Below, one piece after another: positions 16,183 through 28,436 of a DNA stretch of 64,000 bases. The translations under genes and the position numbers were made by a program. The stretch's first letter is position 1. Every line of letters starts with the position of its first letter. This stretch comes from Gammaproteobacteria bacterium (lineage in GTDB: Bacteria > Pseudomonadota > Gammaproteobacteria > Pseudomonadales > Azotimanducaceae). The notes beneath the pieces are model-generated. The model made no database searches. It was not told the DNA's origin and was given only the letters and a program-made list of their open reading frames with translations. Location: contig JAUIAV010000005.1 of the NCBI GenBank assembly GCA_030425195.1, forward strand, positions 124,001 to 188,000, in the 5' to 3' direction.

Positions 16183-17361
16183 TCAGCGGAAGCTCAGGGT
16201 GTAGTTGACCGCCTCGTCTCCCGGATCCGCGATTTCAATACTCACCTGCACCGGCGTGTTCACGGGCACCAGCTCCCCGGGACGGGCTTCACCGGCCAGG
16301 TACTCCTCAGGAGCAAAGATCCTGGCGGCCACCAGCAGCCCGCCCACGGAAGTGAAACGGAGCTCCAGATCCGGGAACCGCTGGGGAAAGTCCGCCGTGT
16401 TCACGATCACCGCATCGATCACCAGGGCGTTTCTGAGATCCGGATGGCTGCGCACCATCAGGTTGCGCGTGCGGAATGCGTCCACTGCCCGGATTTTCGG
16501 CAGCTCACAGCCGAACACCCCACAGATCCCTTCGTACAATCCACGCATACCGGGATCCTTCGACCACTGCGGCAGCTGCAGGTAGAGGATCTGGGCGATG
16601 AGCATCACCACGAGGGCGGCCGCGGTGATGGGCACCCACCAGCGTCTGGGTTCCGGCGCAAAGCGGATGGGGCTGATCCCCACGCCTTCTTCCGCCAGCG
16701 ACTGCTCGACGGTGGAGAGTTTCAGCGCGCGCTCGGGTGCCGGCGGAGCTTCTGCGTCGGTATCCACAACCGCATCGGCATCAGCCTCCCGCTGTGCGCC
16801 GGAGGCGACCACCTCGTCCACCAGCTGATCGATGTTCGGAATTCCCGGCCGGATCCAGGCCTCGTAGTCTGCCTGGACCTCGGCACTCACAGCCTCCGGC
16901 TCTTCGCTGGTCACGCCAGCGGCAGCAACGGGATCCGCGCTGTCGGCGGCGTCGTCGGCATCCGCGGTTTCGCCCTCCGCGTCTTCCGTCTGCACCGCCG
17001 CCTCCGGGGCCTGCTCGTCCTCGAACCCCCCATAGAGCTGCACCGCTTCCACCGACCCGGTGTCCATCGGAAGATCATCGGTCAGACCCGGGAGCGGGGT
17101 TTCAATATCCGTCACCCGGCGGGGTGCGTCCGCGTTCACGAGCTCGTCCAGCAGCGCGTCCAGCGCCGCATCCGCCTCGCTGCCGTCGCTGAAGGTGCCA
17201 TCGCTGTCGAGAATCAGGTGCTCGGTGCCCTCGAAAACCGTCAGGCAAGCACCACAGCGAACGCGGCCGCCGGCGGCCGCGAGCTGATTTTCGGTCACCC
17301 TGAACTGCGTGGAGCAGTTCGGGCAGCGGGTGACCAGAGGTTCGAGATCTTCATCGATCAT
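16183..17361 (-). CDS. Zinc-ribbon and DUF3426 membrane protein
   Basis: This 392-residue protein starts with an MJ0042-type zinc finger (VTRCPNCSTQFRVTENQL, then VRCGACLTVFEG; four Cys). A long acidic, low-complexity middle (about 60-220) leads to one TM helix (WWVPITAAALVVMLIAQILYL, split here by its ends) and a periplasmic DUF3426 domain (about 265-392). The gene sits between prmA and dusB in many Pseudomonadales; function is unknown. The zinc ribbon should be cytoplasmic and the DUF periplasmic. Confidence 0.8.
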   Translation of the reverse strand: MIDEDLEPLVTRCPNCSTQFRVTENQLAAAGGRVRCGACLTVFEGTEHLILDSDGTFSDGSEADAALDALLDELVNADAPRRVTDIETPLPGLTDDLPMDTGSVEAVQLYGGFEDEQAPEAAVQTEDAEGETADADDAADSADPVAAAGVTSEEPEAVSAEVQADYEAWIRPGIPNIDQLVDEVVASGAQREADADAVVDTDAEAPPAPERALKLSTVEQSLAEEGVGISPIRFAPEPRRWWVPITAAALVVMLIAQILYLQLPQWSKDPGMRGLYEGICGVFGCELPKIRAVDAFRTRNLMVRSHPDLRNALVIDAVIVNTADFPQRFPDLELRFTSVGGLLVAARIFAPEEYLAGEARPGELVPVNTPVQVSIEIADPGDEAVNYTLSFR

Positions 17362-17417
17362 GTCGGGGGCCGGTAGTCCTGACCGTGCTCCTTGGTTTTC
17401 ATCCGGCGCCAGGCCTT

Positions 17418-18308
17418 TCAGACGGCGCGAACGCCTTCCAGCCTGGCCCAGCGCGCGCCCTGCTCGTCGGCTTCCAGCGCCACCGGGCTGAAGGAGAGCG
17501 ACGGGTACGCACGCATCACCCTGTCCGCCTGAGCCTCCAGGAGCCCCGACATCACCAGCACACCGCCGGGGACGAGCGCCGAGGTGAGCACGTCGGCCAG
17601 TTCCAGCAGCGGATTCGCCAGGATGTTGGCGACGACCACGTCGAAAGTCCTGTCACTCAGGGCATCGGGTGGTCCCACCGAAAGCTCAGCACCGGACTCG
17701 GGCGGACCCAGCGCATTGTAGGCAGCGTTCTCCTGCGTGGCGAGCAGGGCCTGCGGGTCATGATCGATGGCCAGCACCTCCCTGGCGCCGAGTTTCAGCG
17801 CCGCCAGAGCGAGCACGCCCGAGCCGCAGCCGTAGTCCAGCAGAGATCTGCCGGTCAGATCCGCACGGGCCAGCCAGTCCAGACAGAGCCGGGTGGTGGG
17901 ATGACTGCCGCTGCCGAAGGCCAGTCCCGGATCCAGGTGCAGGGCCGGTTCCCCCGGAGCGGGTACGTCTCTCGGCACGAGCCACAGCCGATCGGCAAAG
18001 CAGAAGTCCACGGCGTACTGGCGCCACCGGTTCTGCCAGTCCGCGTCGTCGAGGAAGTCCACGTCCGCCGCCGCGAAGCCGCGCGCGAGGAGCGCATGCC
18101 GCAGCGCACTGACATCCAGCGCCAGATCGAAAAGCGCTTCGAGCCGGCATTGCCGCCAGAGCGGGGTCGCTCCCGGGTCGGGCTCGAGCACCGGCTGATC
18201 CGCGGCGTCTGAAACGGTGATGGATAGAGGGGTGAAAGGCTCGAGAACCGTTTCCACGTCCTCGACGGATCCCGAATCCAGATCGAGCGTCAGCTTGAGC
18301 CAGCCCAT
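17418..18308 (-). CDS. prmA: Ribosomal protein L11 methyltransferase
   Basis: This 296-residue SAM-dependent methyltransferase trimethylates L11. The N-terminal substrate domain (MGWLKLTLDLDSGSVEDVET) is followed by LDPGLAFGSGSHPTTRLCLDWL, the SAM motif LDYGCGSGVLALAALKLGA, and DVVVANILANPLLELA. It begins 15 bp after accB; the accC gene usually lying between them is absent. Confidence 0.95.
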   Translation of the reverse strand: MGWLKLTLDLDSGSVEDVETVLEPFTPLSITVSDAADQPVLEPDPGATPLWRQCRLEALFDLALDVSALRHALLARGFAAADVDFLDDADWQNRWRQYAVDFCFADRLWLVPRDVPAPGEPALHLDPGLAFGSGSHPTTRLCLDWLARADLTGRSLLDYGCGSGVLALAALKLGAREVLAIDHDPQALLATQENAAYNALGPPESGAELSVGPPDALSDRTFDVVVANILANPLLELADVLTSALVPGGVLVMSGLLEAQADRVMRAYPSLSFSPVALEADEQGARWARLEGVRAV

Positions 18309-18323
18309 TGCCTGACGAACTGT

Positions 18324-18764
18324 CTAGTCGAAGCGGAAGAGCAGCTGACCGGATCCGATGGCCTCGCCATTCTGCACGGAGATGGCCGTGCAGACACCTG
18401 CCTGCTCGGCTCTGATCTCATTCATCATCTTCATGCTTTCAATGATGCAGAGCACGTCACCCGCTTCCACCGACTGCCCCACTGAGACGAAGGGTTCCGC
18501 ATCCGGGGCAGGCGCGTGATAAAAGGTGCCTGCCATGGGTGCCCGTACCTGATGGCCGCCGCCCGCGGGAGAAACCGACGTCGAGGCAACCGGCCCGCCT
18601 TCTGCCGCCGCCGGCGCCTGAGCTGCCACTGCCGGAGCGGGCGCCGGACCGGGATGGCGGGCGATGCGGATGGTCTCTTCCCCGTCCCGCACTTCGAGCT
18701 CCGAGATGCCGGATTCCTCCACCAGCTCGATGAGTTTCTTCACCTTTCTGAGATCCACACTCAT
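18324..18764 (-). CDS. accB: Biotin carboxyl carrier protein of acetyl-CoA carboxylase
   Basis: This 146-residue protein has an N-terminal helical segment ([19 protein letters not shown]), an Ala/Pro-rich linker (about 50-75), and a biotinyl domain with the biotinylated Lys in [11 protein letters not shown]. It carries carboxylated biotin for malonyl-CoA formation. The start overlaps the aroQ stop by 4 bp. It is the classical fatty-acid-synthesis BCCP, but accC is not linked here. Confidence 0.95.
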   Translation of the reverse strand: MSVDLRKVKKLIELVEESGISELEVRDGEETIRIARHPGPAPAPAVAAQAPAAAEGGPVASTSVSPAGGGHQVRAPMAGTFYHAPAPDAEPFVSVGQSVEAGDVLCIIESMKMMNEIRAEQAGVCTAISVQNGEAIGSGQLLFRFD

Positions 18765-19207
18765 GAGGACGCCTCCGCGATCGATGCCGCCTGTTCCACC
18801 GCATACTCATAGCCTCTGGCGCCGAGACCGGTAATCACGCCCACGGCCACATCGGAGAGATAGGAAGTCTGTCGGAAGTCTTCCCTCGCATGCACGTTCG
18901 ACAGATGCACCTCGATGAAGGGAATCGCCACCCCGAGCAATGCGTCCCTGAGGCCGATGCTCGTATGGGTGAACGCACCCGGATTGATGACGATACAGCC
19001 CACTCCGTCGGTCCGTGCCGCATGCACGGCGTCGATCAGCTCGTGTTCCGCATTGCTCTGCACGAAGCCGATCTCACAGCCCAGGCGCTTCGCCTGAGCC
19101 GCGAGCCGTTCGTTGATGACGTCCAGGGTGTCGTGGCCGTAGATTTCCGGCTCCCGGGTTCCCAGGAGATTGAGATTGGGGCCGTTCAGCACCAGCAGCT
19201 TGGCCAT
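18761..19207 (-). CDS. aroQ: Type II 3-dehydroquinate dehydratase
   Basis: This 148-residue enzyme of the shikimate pathway dehydrates 3-dehydroquinate. It shows [21 protein letters not shown] with the flexible-loop Arg and Tyr, the [10 protein letters not shown] substrate motif, [17 protein letters not shown] and [15 protein letters not shown] with the catalytic His. The start at 19207 (MAKLLVLNG) matches the family; an upstream in-frame start would add 10 residues. aroQ-accB linkage is widely conserved. Confidence 0.95.
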   Translation of the reverse strand: MAKLLVLNGPNLNLLGTREPEIYGHDTLDVINERLAAQAKRLGCEIGFVQSNAEHELIDAVHAARTDGVGCIVINPGAFTHTSIGLRDALLGVAIPFIEVHLSNVHAREDFRQTSYLSDVAVGVITGLGARGYEYAVEQAASIAEASS

Positions 19208-19302
19208 GAGCACCGCCTTGTCGGATGGAGTTCGCAACGGGAGTTCGAATCTGGCGGAAAGTTTGCCGGAGATCTGCGTTAGATACCAGAAGAAATCGGC
19301 TT

Positions 19303-21345
19303 TTACCGCGTTTTATCTGCAAGATCGCCGAATTTGCCAACATCGAGCGCATCCAGAACCGCACTCAGATGGGCCGCGAGCGAGGCGGCACCCACCTCGC
19401 CCTGGATGCGAACGTCACTCAATTCGGCCTTATCTCCGGCGAAAAATACAAGACTGGGCGGTCCAAACAGACCGTAGGCACCCATCAGGGCCTTGTCGTC
19501 CTCATTGTTCTCGGTCACGTCCGCCCTGAGCAGCCGGAACCGGGCGAGCTGGCTGGCCACCTCCGGCCGCGGAAACACCGTCCGCTCCATGACTTTGCAG
19601 GAGATACACCAGTCCGCGTACAGATCCAGAATGGCCGGCTGACCTTCGCGTGCGGCCTGCGCGAGCTGATCGTCCAGCTCCGCCAGGCTCGATACCGGGT
19701 GCCAGACCAGGCCGGCCGCTTCGTGAGCTGCGCCGCCCGTACCTGCAACGACGGCCGGGCTGCCACCTGCAGCCAGCCGGTCGAGGGGTTTCAGGGGATC
19801 TTCAGCGCCGGTGGCCGCACCGATCAGCAGCATGACGCCGTAGATGAAGCTGAACGCGCCGCTGGCCTTCCAGAGCTGACCCCAGCCCTGTCGGGGTGAG
19901 AAGTCCATGGCACCCAGATAAACGCCGCAGCCGATGGCAAGCGCAGCCCAGAGCGCCAGGGTCGCCGCCGGTGGAATCACCCGCTCCAGCAGCCAGATGG
20001 CCACGGCCAGAAGACCGACCCCGAAAACGGCTTTGACCGCATTCATCCAGACGCCGGCCTTCGGCAGCAGATGGCCGCCGCTGGCCCCGATCAGGAGCAG
20101 GGGCACGCCCATACCCAGACCCAGCGTCAGCAGCGCAAGTCCCCCGAGCACCGCATCGCCCGTAGTGCTGATGTAGATGAGCGCACCCGCCAGCGGCGCC
20201 GAAACACACGGAGAAACCACCAGACTCGACAGCGAGCCCATGACGACGACGCTCGCATGCTTGCCGCCGCCCGCCCTGTCACCCAGGGCATTCAGGCGGT
20301 TCTGCCAGCTGGCCGGCAGCTGCAGCTCGTAGAAGCCGAACATGGACAGAGACAGGACCACGAACACCAGCGAGAAGAAGATCAGCACGCCCGGCGACTG
20401 CAGTGCCGCCTGCAGGTTCAGGCTCGCACCGAAGAGTCCCACCAGCACGCCCAGAATGGCATAGGTCACCGCCATGCCCAGCACATAGGCCAGCGACAGG
20501 GTGAATGCGCGACGCCGGTTCATCGCCTCGGAATCTCCGACGATGATGCTCGAGAGGATCGGCACCATGGGCAGCACACAGGGCGTGAAGGCCAGCGCGA
20601 TGCCGCCCGCGAAGAAAAGCAGCAGGGCGGTCAGGAGTCCGCCGTCCGCGAGGGTGGAGGCCAGAGCCTGCTCCTCGGTCCGGGGCACCACGCTCGATGT
20701 CGCGGCATTTCGGACACCGGCTGCCGGCTCATCGCCGTCGAAGCCGCTGCCCCCCGGATTGCCGAGGGTCAGCGCGACCCATTTCTTCTCCGGTGGATAG
20801 CACAGCCCGGCATCGGCGCAGCCCTGGTATTCGATGCCGACCTCCACGCGTCCGGCGCCTTCGGCCACCGGCACTCGCACCTGAGCGCTGTGGTAGTACA
20901 CCTCCACCTCGCCGAACCAGTCGTCCACCTTCTTCTTGCCGGGCGGGATTTCGGGATCGGCAAACGCAATGGGGGTCGCCGGATGGTCCGCATCCACACG
21001 CGAAGAAAAATCGAACTGGTGCCGGTAGAGGTAGTACCCGTCCGCGATCTCCCAGCGGGCGAGCAATGAGCCGTCGTCGGAAACCTCTGCACTCAGCACG
21101 AACGCCTCGTCCACCGGCAGAAACTCGGGTTCCTCGAACGACCACTCGTCACGGCCCGTGGTGTTCTGGTCACCCGGGCCCTGATCCAGCAGGCTGCCGG
21201 CGCCCAGCGCGGTGGCGGGCAGACCGACCAGAAACGCAACATATATGACAGATAACAGCGTGAGCAGCCGGCTCACGACCGGTTTCCGCTCCGATGCCCT
21301 GGTGGTATCAATCATCCAATCTGTCCGCTGGTCCATTTGCGTCAT
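19303..21345 (-). CDS. dsbD: Thiol:disulfide interchange protein DsbD
   Basis: This inner-membrane protein of about 680 residues passes electrons from cytoplasmic thioredoxin to the periplasm. An N-terminal signal anchor leads to the periplasmic alpha domain with the redox pair in [13 protein letters not shown], then eight TM helices with Cys in FTPCVLPM and [11 protein letters not shown], and the C-terminal thioredoxin-like gamma domain with [11 protein letters not shown]. All six catalytic Cys are present. The start could be ATG 21345, 21336 or 21315. It precedes aroQ with 95 bp between them. Confidence 0.93.
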   Translation of the reverse strand: MTQMDQRTDWMIDTTRASERKPVVSRLLTLLSVIYVAFLVGLPATALGAGSLLDQGPGDQNTTGRDEWSFEEPEFLPVDEAFVLSAEVSDDGSLLARWEIADGYYLYRHQFDFSSRVDADHPATPIAFADPEIPPGKKKVDDWFGEVEVYYHSAQVRVPVAEGAGRVEVGIEYQGCADAGLCYPPEKKWVALTLGNPGGSGFDGDEPAAGVRNAATSSVVPRTEEQALASTLADGGLLTALLLFFAGGIALAFTPCVLPMVPILSSIIVGDSEAMNRRRAFTLSLAYVLGMAVTYAILGVLVGLFGASLNLQAALQSPGVLIFFSLVFVVLSLSMFGFYELQLPASWQNRLNALGDRAGGGKHASVVVMGSLSSLVVSPCVSAPLAGALIYISTTGDAVLGGLALLTLGLGMGVPLLLIGASGGHLLPKAGVWMNAVKAVFGVGLLAVAIWLLERVIPPAATLALWAALAIGCGVYLGAMDFSPRQGWGQLWKASGAFSFIYGVMLLIGAATGAEDPLKPLDRLAAGGSPAVVAGTGGAAHEAAGLVWHPVSSLAELDDQLAQAAREGQPAILDLYADWCISCKVMERTVFPRPEVASQLARFRLLRADVTENNEDDKALMGAYGLFGPPSLVFFAGDKAELSDVRIQGEVGAASLAAHLSAVLDALDVGKFGDLADKTR

Positions 21346-21420
21346 CACTCGCGTAGTTAAAGGGACACGCCAAAGTCGTTGGAGTTCGCCAGATGACCGG
21401 GCAATATAGTCCGTCCCTCG

Positions 21421-22137
21421 ATGCACCGCCGTGAACTCGTGCATTTTAGTGAAAATTGCCGCCCTCCGCGGCCAGATCCCATTCATGATCCCCGCAGGCG
21501 CCTGCTGGCCGGCTTCTTCCTGTGCGTCTGTGTCATCGGAACACCCGGACTGTCGGGTGCGGCGGAGACCGCTGACGTTGCGGCGCTGCTGGATGCCGCG
21601 GAGGCGGCCGAGCGTCAGGAGCACTACATCTACCCCGCCAGCGGCAGCGCCATGTCGCTTTATCACGAGGTGCTGTTCGAGGATCCCGGGAACGAGCACG
21701 CGCTCACGGGCCTCGCGCGCCTGGCCGAGCATTACCTGGTGCAGGCACAGACCGCGCTGGACGCGAACCAGCTCCTGAAGGCGGACTCCATGCTCTCCCG
21801 GGCCCGGATGATTTACCCGGAATATCCTCCGGTGGAGACCATGGCAAACCAGATCGCACTGGTTGAGAACGCACGGCGGACCCGGGAGACCCTGGACTGG
21901 CGTCTGATCGCCGAGCGCAGCGATGAACTCACCCCTACCCTGCGCCGGCTCGGCGGCATCGCGAAGGCAGGCGACTGTCGGGTCACCATCAACGTATCGA
22001 ATGACGCGGAAGGCCGCTGGGTCTTCCAGAAGATGAATTCGGCCGACGGCGAGCGCAGGGTACGCGCCCAGGTCAAGATCGCCTCCCCCGCGGCCGTGGA
22101 CATTCTCTGCTTCGAAGAGGCGACCGATGCGGACTGA
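21421..22137 (+). CDS. Hypothetical exported or membrane-anchored TPR-like protein
   Basis: This 238-residue protein is not assigned to a named family. After a 26-residue basic leader comes one hydrophobic segment (LLAGFFLCVCVIGTPGLSG), probably a signal or anchor. The region 55-150 is Ala/Leu-rich helical with a TPR-like spacing (YHEVLFEDPGNEHALTGLAR, then LLKADSMLSRARMIYPEYPP). A short beta-rich tail follows with two Cys (GDCRVTINV, AVDILCFEEA). It is divergent from dsbD, and its end overlaps the PCu(A)C start by 11 bp, so the two are cotranscribed. The true start may lie downstream of 21421. Confidence 0.65.
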   Translation: MHRRELVHFSENCRPPRPDPIHDPRRRLLAGFFLCVCVIGTPGLSGAAETADVAALLDAAEAAERQEHYIYPASGSAMSLYHEVLFEDPGNEHALTGLARLAEHYLVQAQTALDANQLLKADSMLSRARMIYPEYPPVETMANQIALVENARRTRETLDWRLIAERSDELTPTLRRLGGIAKAGDCRVTINVSNDAEGRWVFQKMNSADGERRVRAQVKIASPAAVDILCFEEATDAD

Positions 22138-22564
22138 ACGGGCAGCCGCCCGCATTGCCCTGCTGGCTGGGGTAGCCGTGCTGGCAGGGTGCGCCGAACC
22201 CGCTGCCATCACGGTCGAAAATGCCCGGGTCAGGGCGCTGATTCCGGGCCAGGACAAAACGGTGGCCTACATGACGGTGCGCAACGCCACCGAAGAACCG
22301 GCGACACTGACCGCCGCGCGCTCGGAGGCGGTGCGGGCCATCGAGATTCACACCACCCGGATGGAGGACGGCGTGATGCGGATGCGGCGTCTGAAGACGG
22401 TGGAGATACCCGCCGGCACCACGGTGGCTTTTCAGCCCGGTGGACGCCACCTGATGCTGTTCGGGGTAACATCCTTACCGGCGGAGCTGAGCATTCAGCT
22501 CGAATTCGCCGACGGCGACGTGCTCCCGGTACCGTTCGAGCAGATCGAAATCGGCGGTCAGTAG
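22127..22564 (+). CDS. PCu(A)C-type periplasmic copper chaperone (lipoprotein)
   Basis: This 145-residue protein has an N-terminal lipobox (AVLAGCAEPA), so it is membrane-anchored. The DUF461 fold keeps the copper-binding pattern H(M)X10MX21HXM: IEIHTTRMEDGVMRMRRL, then GGRHLMLFGV. Family members deliver Cu(I) to the CuA site of cytochrome c oxidase. No senC/scoI gene is nearby. It overlaps the upstream TPR-like gene and lies 52 bp before the DUF2333 gene. Confidence 0.88.
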   Translation: MRTERAAARIALLAGVAVLAGCAEPAAITVENARVRALIPGQDKTVAYMTVRNATEEPATLTAARSEAVRAIEIHTTRMEDGVMRMRRLKTVEIPAGTTVAFQPGGRHLMLFGVTSLPAELSIQLEFADGDVLPVPFEQIEIGGQ

Positions 22565-22616
22565 CGGTGATGGCGACCGGTTGGTCGCAGTTTTGGTTGG
22601 CAGTTGAGGAAGCGGT

Positions 22617-23648
22617 ATGAACTGGAAGTTCTGGGAATCAGACACCGACGGCAACAGCGACGGGAACCTGGTCGCCCGGGTGGCAGGGGGCCTGATCGGC
22701 CTGTACCTGGTGATCGTGCTCGTGCTGGCCTGGTGGTGGGACTATGAACCGGACCTGTTCGACGTGCGCGCCAACGCGACTGAGCATGCCCGGGCCGCAA
22801 ACCGGGAGCTCGTGACCGGCTACATCAGCACGGCCACCCTGATCACCGTGGCAGAGACCCTGCTCGACAAGCGCGGCGGCTATCTCTCCAACGACATCTT
22901 TCCTCCCGGGGTCTGGATGGACAACGTCCCGAACTGGGAATTCGGCGTGCTCACCCAGATCCGCGATACGGCGCGTTCGTACCGCAACGACTTCTCGCGC
23001 TCACAGAGCCAATCGGTGGAGGACGAGGACCTGAAGGAAGCCGAAGGCCGCTTCTTCTTCGACAACGCCAGCTGGGCGCTACCGGCGACCGAGCGGGAAT
23101 ACCGCGCCGGGATCCGCTTCTTCGAATCCTATCTCGCCCGCCTGGCCGATCCCACGGACTCCAACGCCCAGTTCTATGCCCGGGCAGACAACCTGCAGCG
23201 CTGGCTGCAGGGCGTGGAAACCCGGCTCGGCAGCCTCTCCCAGCGGCTCTCGGCCAGCGTCGGCAAGCGCCAGCTGAACATCGATCTCGCCGGCGACAGC
23301 GCAGCCGCCCGGGCCACCTCCGCACCGGCGGAGCAGGACTACAAAACCCCGTGGCTGGAGATCGACGACGTCTTCTACGAAGCCCGCGGCCAGACCTGGG
23401 CCCTCATCCAGCTCCTGAAGGCCATGGAACAGGATTTCGGCGACGTTCTGGATAAGAAGAACGCCCGGGTGAGCCTGCAGCAGATCATCCGTGAGCTCGA
23501 ACCCACCCAGGATACCCTCTGGAGTCCCATGGTCCTGAACGGCAACGGCTTCGGCTTCCTGGCAAACCATTCCCTCGTCATGGCCTCGTACATCTCCCGG
23601 GCCAACGCCGCCATCATCGACCTGAGATCGCTGCTGACTCAAGGCTGA
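22617..23648 (+). CDS. DUF2333 family inner-membrane protein
   Basis: This 343-residue protein has one N-terminal TM helix (GGLIGLYLVIVLVLAWWWDY) and a large, mostly helical periplasmic domain. It begins MNWKFWES after a GAGGA ribosome-binding site. The conserved segments GGYLSNDIFPPGVWMDNVPN and WALIQLLKAMEQDF, and the C-terminal LANHSLVMASYISRANAAIIDLR, place it in DUF2333, found widely in gammaproteobacteria with no known function. It is the last gene before the structured element and hppA. Confidence 0.85.
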   Translation: MNWKFWESDTDGNSDGNLVARVAGGLIGLYLVIVLVLAWWWDYEPDLFDVRANATEHARAANRELVTGYISTATLITVAETLLDKRGGYLSNDIFPPGVWMDNVPNWEFGVLTQIRDTARSYRNDFSRSQSQSVEDEDLKEAEGRFFFDNASWALPATEREYRAGIRFFESYLARLADPTDSNAQFYARADNLQRWLQGVETRLGSLSQRLSASVGKRQLNIDLAGDSAAARATSAPAEQDYKTPWLEIDDVFYEARGQTWALIQLLKAMEQDFGDVLDKKNARVSLQQIIRELEPTQDTLWSPMVLNGNGFGFLANHSLVMASYISRANAAIIDLRSLLTQG

Positions 23649-24038
23649 CCCCCCTGACGGGCAGACGGGCAGACGGCCTGACCGAAAGATGCGCTGTTTC
23701 TTCGGAGGATCTTAAGCGCCTGAAGTTTCGTTCCGGGGGGTTTTCGGGGCAGTCAGGGGACAGGGATGTGCCCTGCCTGAGCGTTCAGGGATGAACGAAT
23801 TCGGCGAAGCCGGATTCGGAGCGTCCCCGAGAACCCCCGGAACGAAGCTTCAGGCGCCGAAAACCTCTAAAAAAACCCAACACATACCAAGTTTCTAATC
23901 GCATTCTGATCCGTTTAGAATACGCGCCGCTCAAACCGGGCAGGGGTCACCAAAACCAAGCTGCAGGCGCCACTGAGAAGCGCCAGGGGACGGTTTCTTG
24001 CCTATTTACAGTTCGGTCGTCGAGAGTTGGGGAATCCA
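23649..24038. other. 390-bp intergenic region upstream of hppA
   Basis: I see no gene here. The left half holds the structured element (23716-23857), preceded by a short direct repeat (ACGGGCAG twice, near 23657-23673). The right half must carry the hppA promoter. A TAGAAT hexamer near 23924 is a possible -10, but its -35 is not convincing. GGGGA lies just before the hppA ATG at 24039. Confidence 0.6.
23716..23857. repeat. Structured inverted-repeat element, copy 2
   Basis: Long arms (about 34 bp, 23716-23749 with about 23825-23857, with G-U pairs and one bulge) enclose three hairpins. H1 (23754-23775) has a GGGA loop flanked by ACA/TGT. H2 (23782-23797) has perfect 6-bp arms CGTTCA/TGAACG and a GGGA loop. 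H3 (about 23798-23816) has arms AATTCGGC/GCCGGATT. The architecture and the blocks GGGGCAGTC, ACAGGGATGT, GCCTGAGCG and AGCGTCCCC match copy 1 at 4202-4341, but the stems differ by compensatory changes. This is the signature of a conserved RNA or DNA fold. Confidence 0.75.
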
Positions 24039-26066
<2,028 letters not shown>

Positions 26067-26078
26067 CAACAGGCGGGC

Positions 26079-26135
26079 GCCTGCCGATCGGCAGGCCGAT
26101 GTCGAGAAAGGGAGCCGATGGGCTCCCTTTTTTTT
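26079..26135 (+). terminator. Rho-independent terminator after hppA, with an extra upstream hairpin
   Basis: The stem AAAGGGAGCC (26107-26116) pairs with GGCTCCCTTT (26121-26130) around GATG and runs into eight T residues (26128-26135), a textbook intrinsic terminator. A second perfect hairpin, GCCTGCC/GGCAGGC with a GATC loop (26079-26096), lies just upstream and may stabilise the mRNA 3' end. Confidence 0.9.
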
Positions 26136-26177
26136 CGGGTCCGGTAGAATCCCCGAAAGCGGTATCAGGAGCGCTGC

Positions 26178-27416
26178 ATGACGCGAACACCCCGGCTGCA
26201 CATTCCCCATCCACCGGCCCGGCCCGGCGACACCCCCGATTTCAGCTACGTGGACATCTCGCCCGCAGGCGCCGTTCCGAGACCGGACGTCACCACGCGT
26301 CTGAGGGACATCGAACGCAGCCTCGCCTTCGAGATGGTCCGGGTCCTCGATGAAGAGCACGCGGCCGTGGGGCCGTGGGATCCGCACCTGGACCATCACG
26401 ATCTGCAGGTGGGGCTGCGCTACATGCTGCTGACCAGGCTGTTCGACGAGCGCATGCACCGCATGCAGCGGCAGGGAAAGATCTCGTTCTACATGAAGAG
26501 CCTGGGTGAGGAAGCGGTATCCGTGGCGGCTGCTCAGGCCCTCGAGCCGGGTGACATGCTGTTCCCGTCCTACCGCAACCAGGGCCTCCACTTCGCCCGG
26601 GGCCGGAACCCGGTGGACCTGATGTGCCAGCTGCTCTCCAATACGCGCGACATGTGCAAGGGTCGGCAGATGCCGGTGATGTACCACTGGGTGAGAGGCA
26701 ACATCTTCTCGATCTCCGGAAACCTCACCACCCAGTATCCTCAGGCGGTGGGCTGGGCCATGGCCTCCGCCATCAAGGGTGAGGAGGACATCGCCGCGGC
26801 CTGGATCGGCGAAGGTTCCAGCGCCGAGGCGGACTTCCATCACGCCATGACCTTCGCTTCCGTGTACATGGCCCCCGTGGTGCTGAACATCGTCAACAAT
26901 CAGTGGGCCATCTCCACCTTCCAGGGTTTCGCCGGCGGTGAACGTCGCCCGTTTGCCGCCCGTGGCCCGGGCTACGGCATTCCGGGCGTCCGGGTGGACG
27001 GCAACGACTTTCTCGCCGTTTATGCCGTCACCCGCTGGGCGGCCGAGCGTGCCCGCCAGGGCGCCGGGCCGACCCTGATCGAGCACGTCACCTACCGGGC
27101 GGACGCCCACTCCACCAGCGATGATCCGTCCCGTTACCGGCCCCGGGACGAGTGGAAGGCCTGGCCGCTCGGAGATCCGCTGGAAAGACTCAAGGCGTAT
27201 ATGATCCGAGAGCACGCCTGGTCCGAGGCGCAGCACGAGGCACTCGCCGCCGAGCTCGGTGCTCAGCTCGACGAGTCCTGGGAGGAAGCCTGCGGCTTCG
27301 GCACCATGACCGACGGCCCGACCCTGGACCGCAACGAGCTCTTCGAGGACGTGTTCAAGGACGTCCTGCCACACCTGATCCGCCAGCGGGATCAGTTCCG
27401 GGACCTGGAGGACTGA
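26178..27416 (+). CDS. Branched-chain 2-oxoacid dehydrogenase E1 alpha subunit
   Basis: This 412-residue TPP-dependent subunit decarboxylates 2-oxoacids from Val, Leu and Ile. It has the long N-terminal extension of BkdA1-type proteins. Visible motifs are FDERMHRMQRQGKISFYMKS, LFPSYRNQGLHFARG, the TPP/Mg site WIGEGSSAEADFHHAMTFAS, NNQWAIST, and the phosphorylation-loop-like HSTSDDPSRYR. AGGAG lies 7 bp before the ATG. It is the first gene of an E1a-E1b-E2 operon; no bkdR regulator or E3 (lpd) is linked. Confidence 0.92.
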   Translation: MTRTPRLHIPHPPARPGDTPDFSYVDISPAGAVPRPDVTTRLRDIERSLAFEMVRVLDEEHAAVGPWDPHLDHHDLQVGLRYMLLTRLFDERMHRMQRQGKISFYMKSLGEEAVSVAAAQALEPGDMLFPSYRNQGLHFARGRNPVDLMCQLLSNTRDMCKGRQMPVMYHWVRGNIFSISGNLTTQYPQAVGWAMASAIKGEEDIAAAWIGEGSSAEADFHHAMTFASVYMAPVVLNIVNNQWAISTFQGFAGGERRPFAARGPGYGIPGVRVDGNDFLAVYAVTRWAAERARQGAGPTLIEHVTYRADAHSTSDDPSRYRPRDEWKAWPLGDPLERLKAYMIREHAWSEAQHEALAAELGAQLDESWEEACGFGTMTDGPTLDRNELFEDVFKDVLPHLIRQRDQFRDLED

Positions 27417-27419
27417 CTC

Positions 27420-28432
<1,013 letters not shown>

Positions 28433-28436
<4 letters not shown>

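Noticed and set aside
22130-22257. N-terminal extension of dsbD beyond 21345
   Set aside because: The frame stays open to 22257 but overlaps two plus-strand genes, and the signal anchor directly follows the ATGs at 21345-21315.
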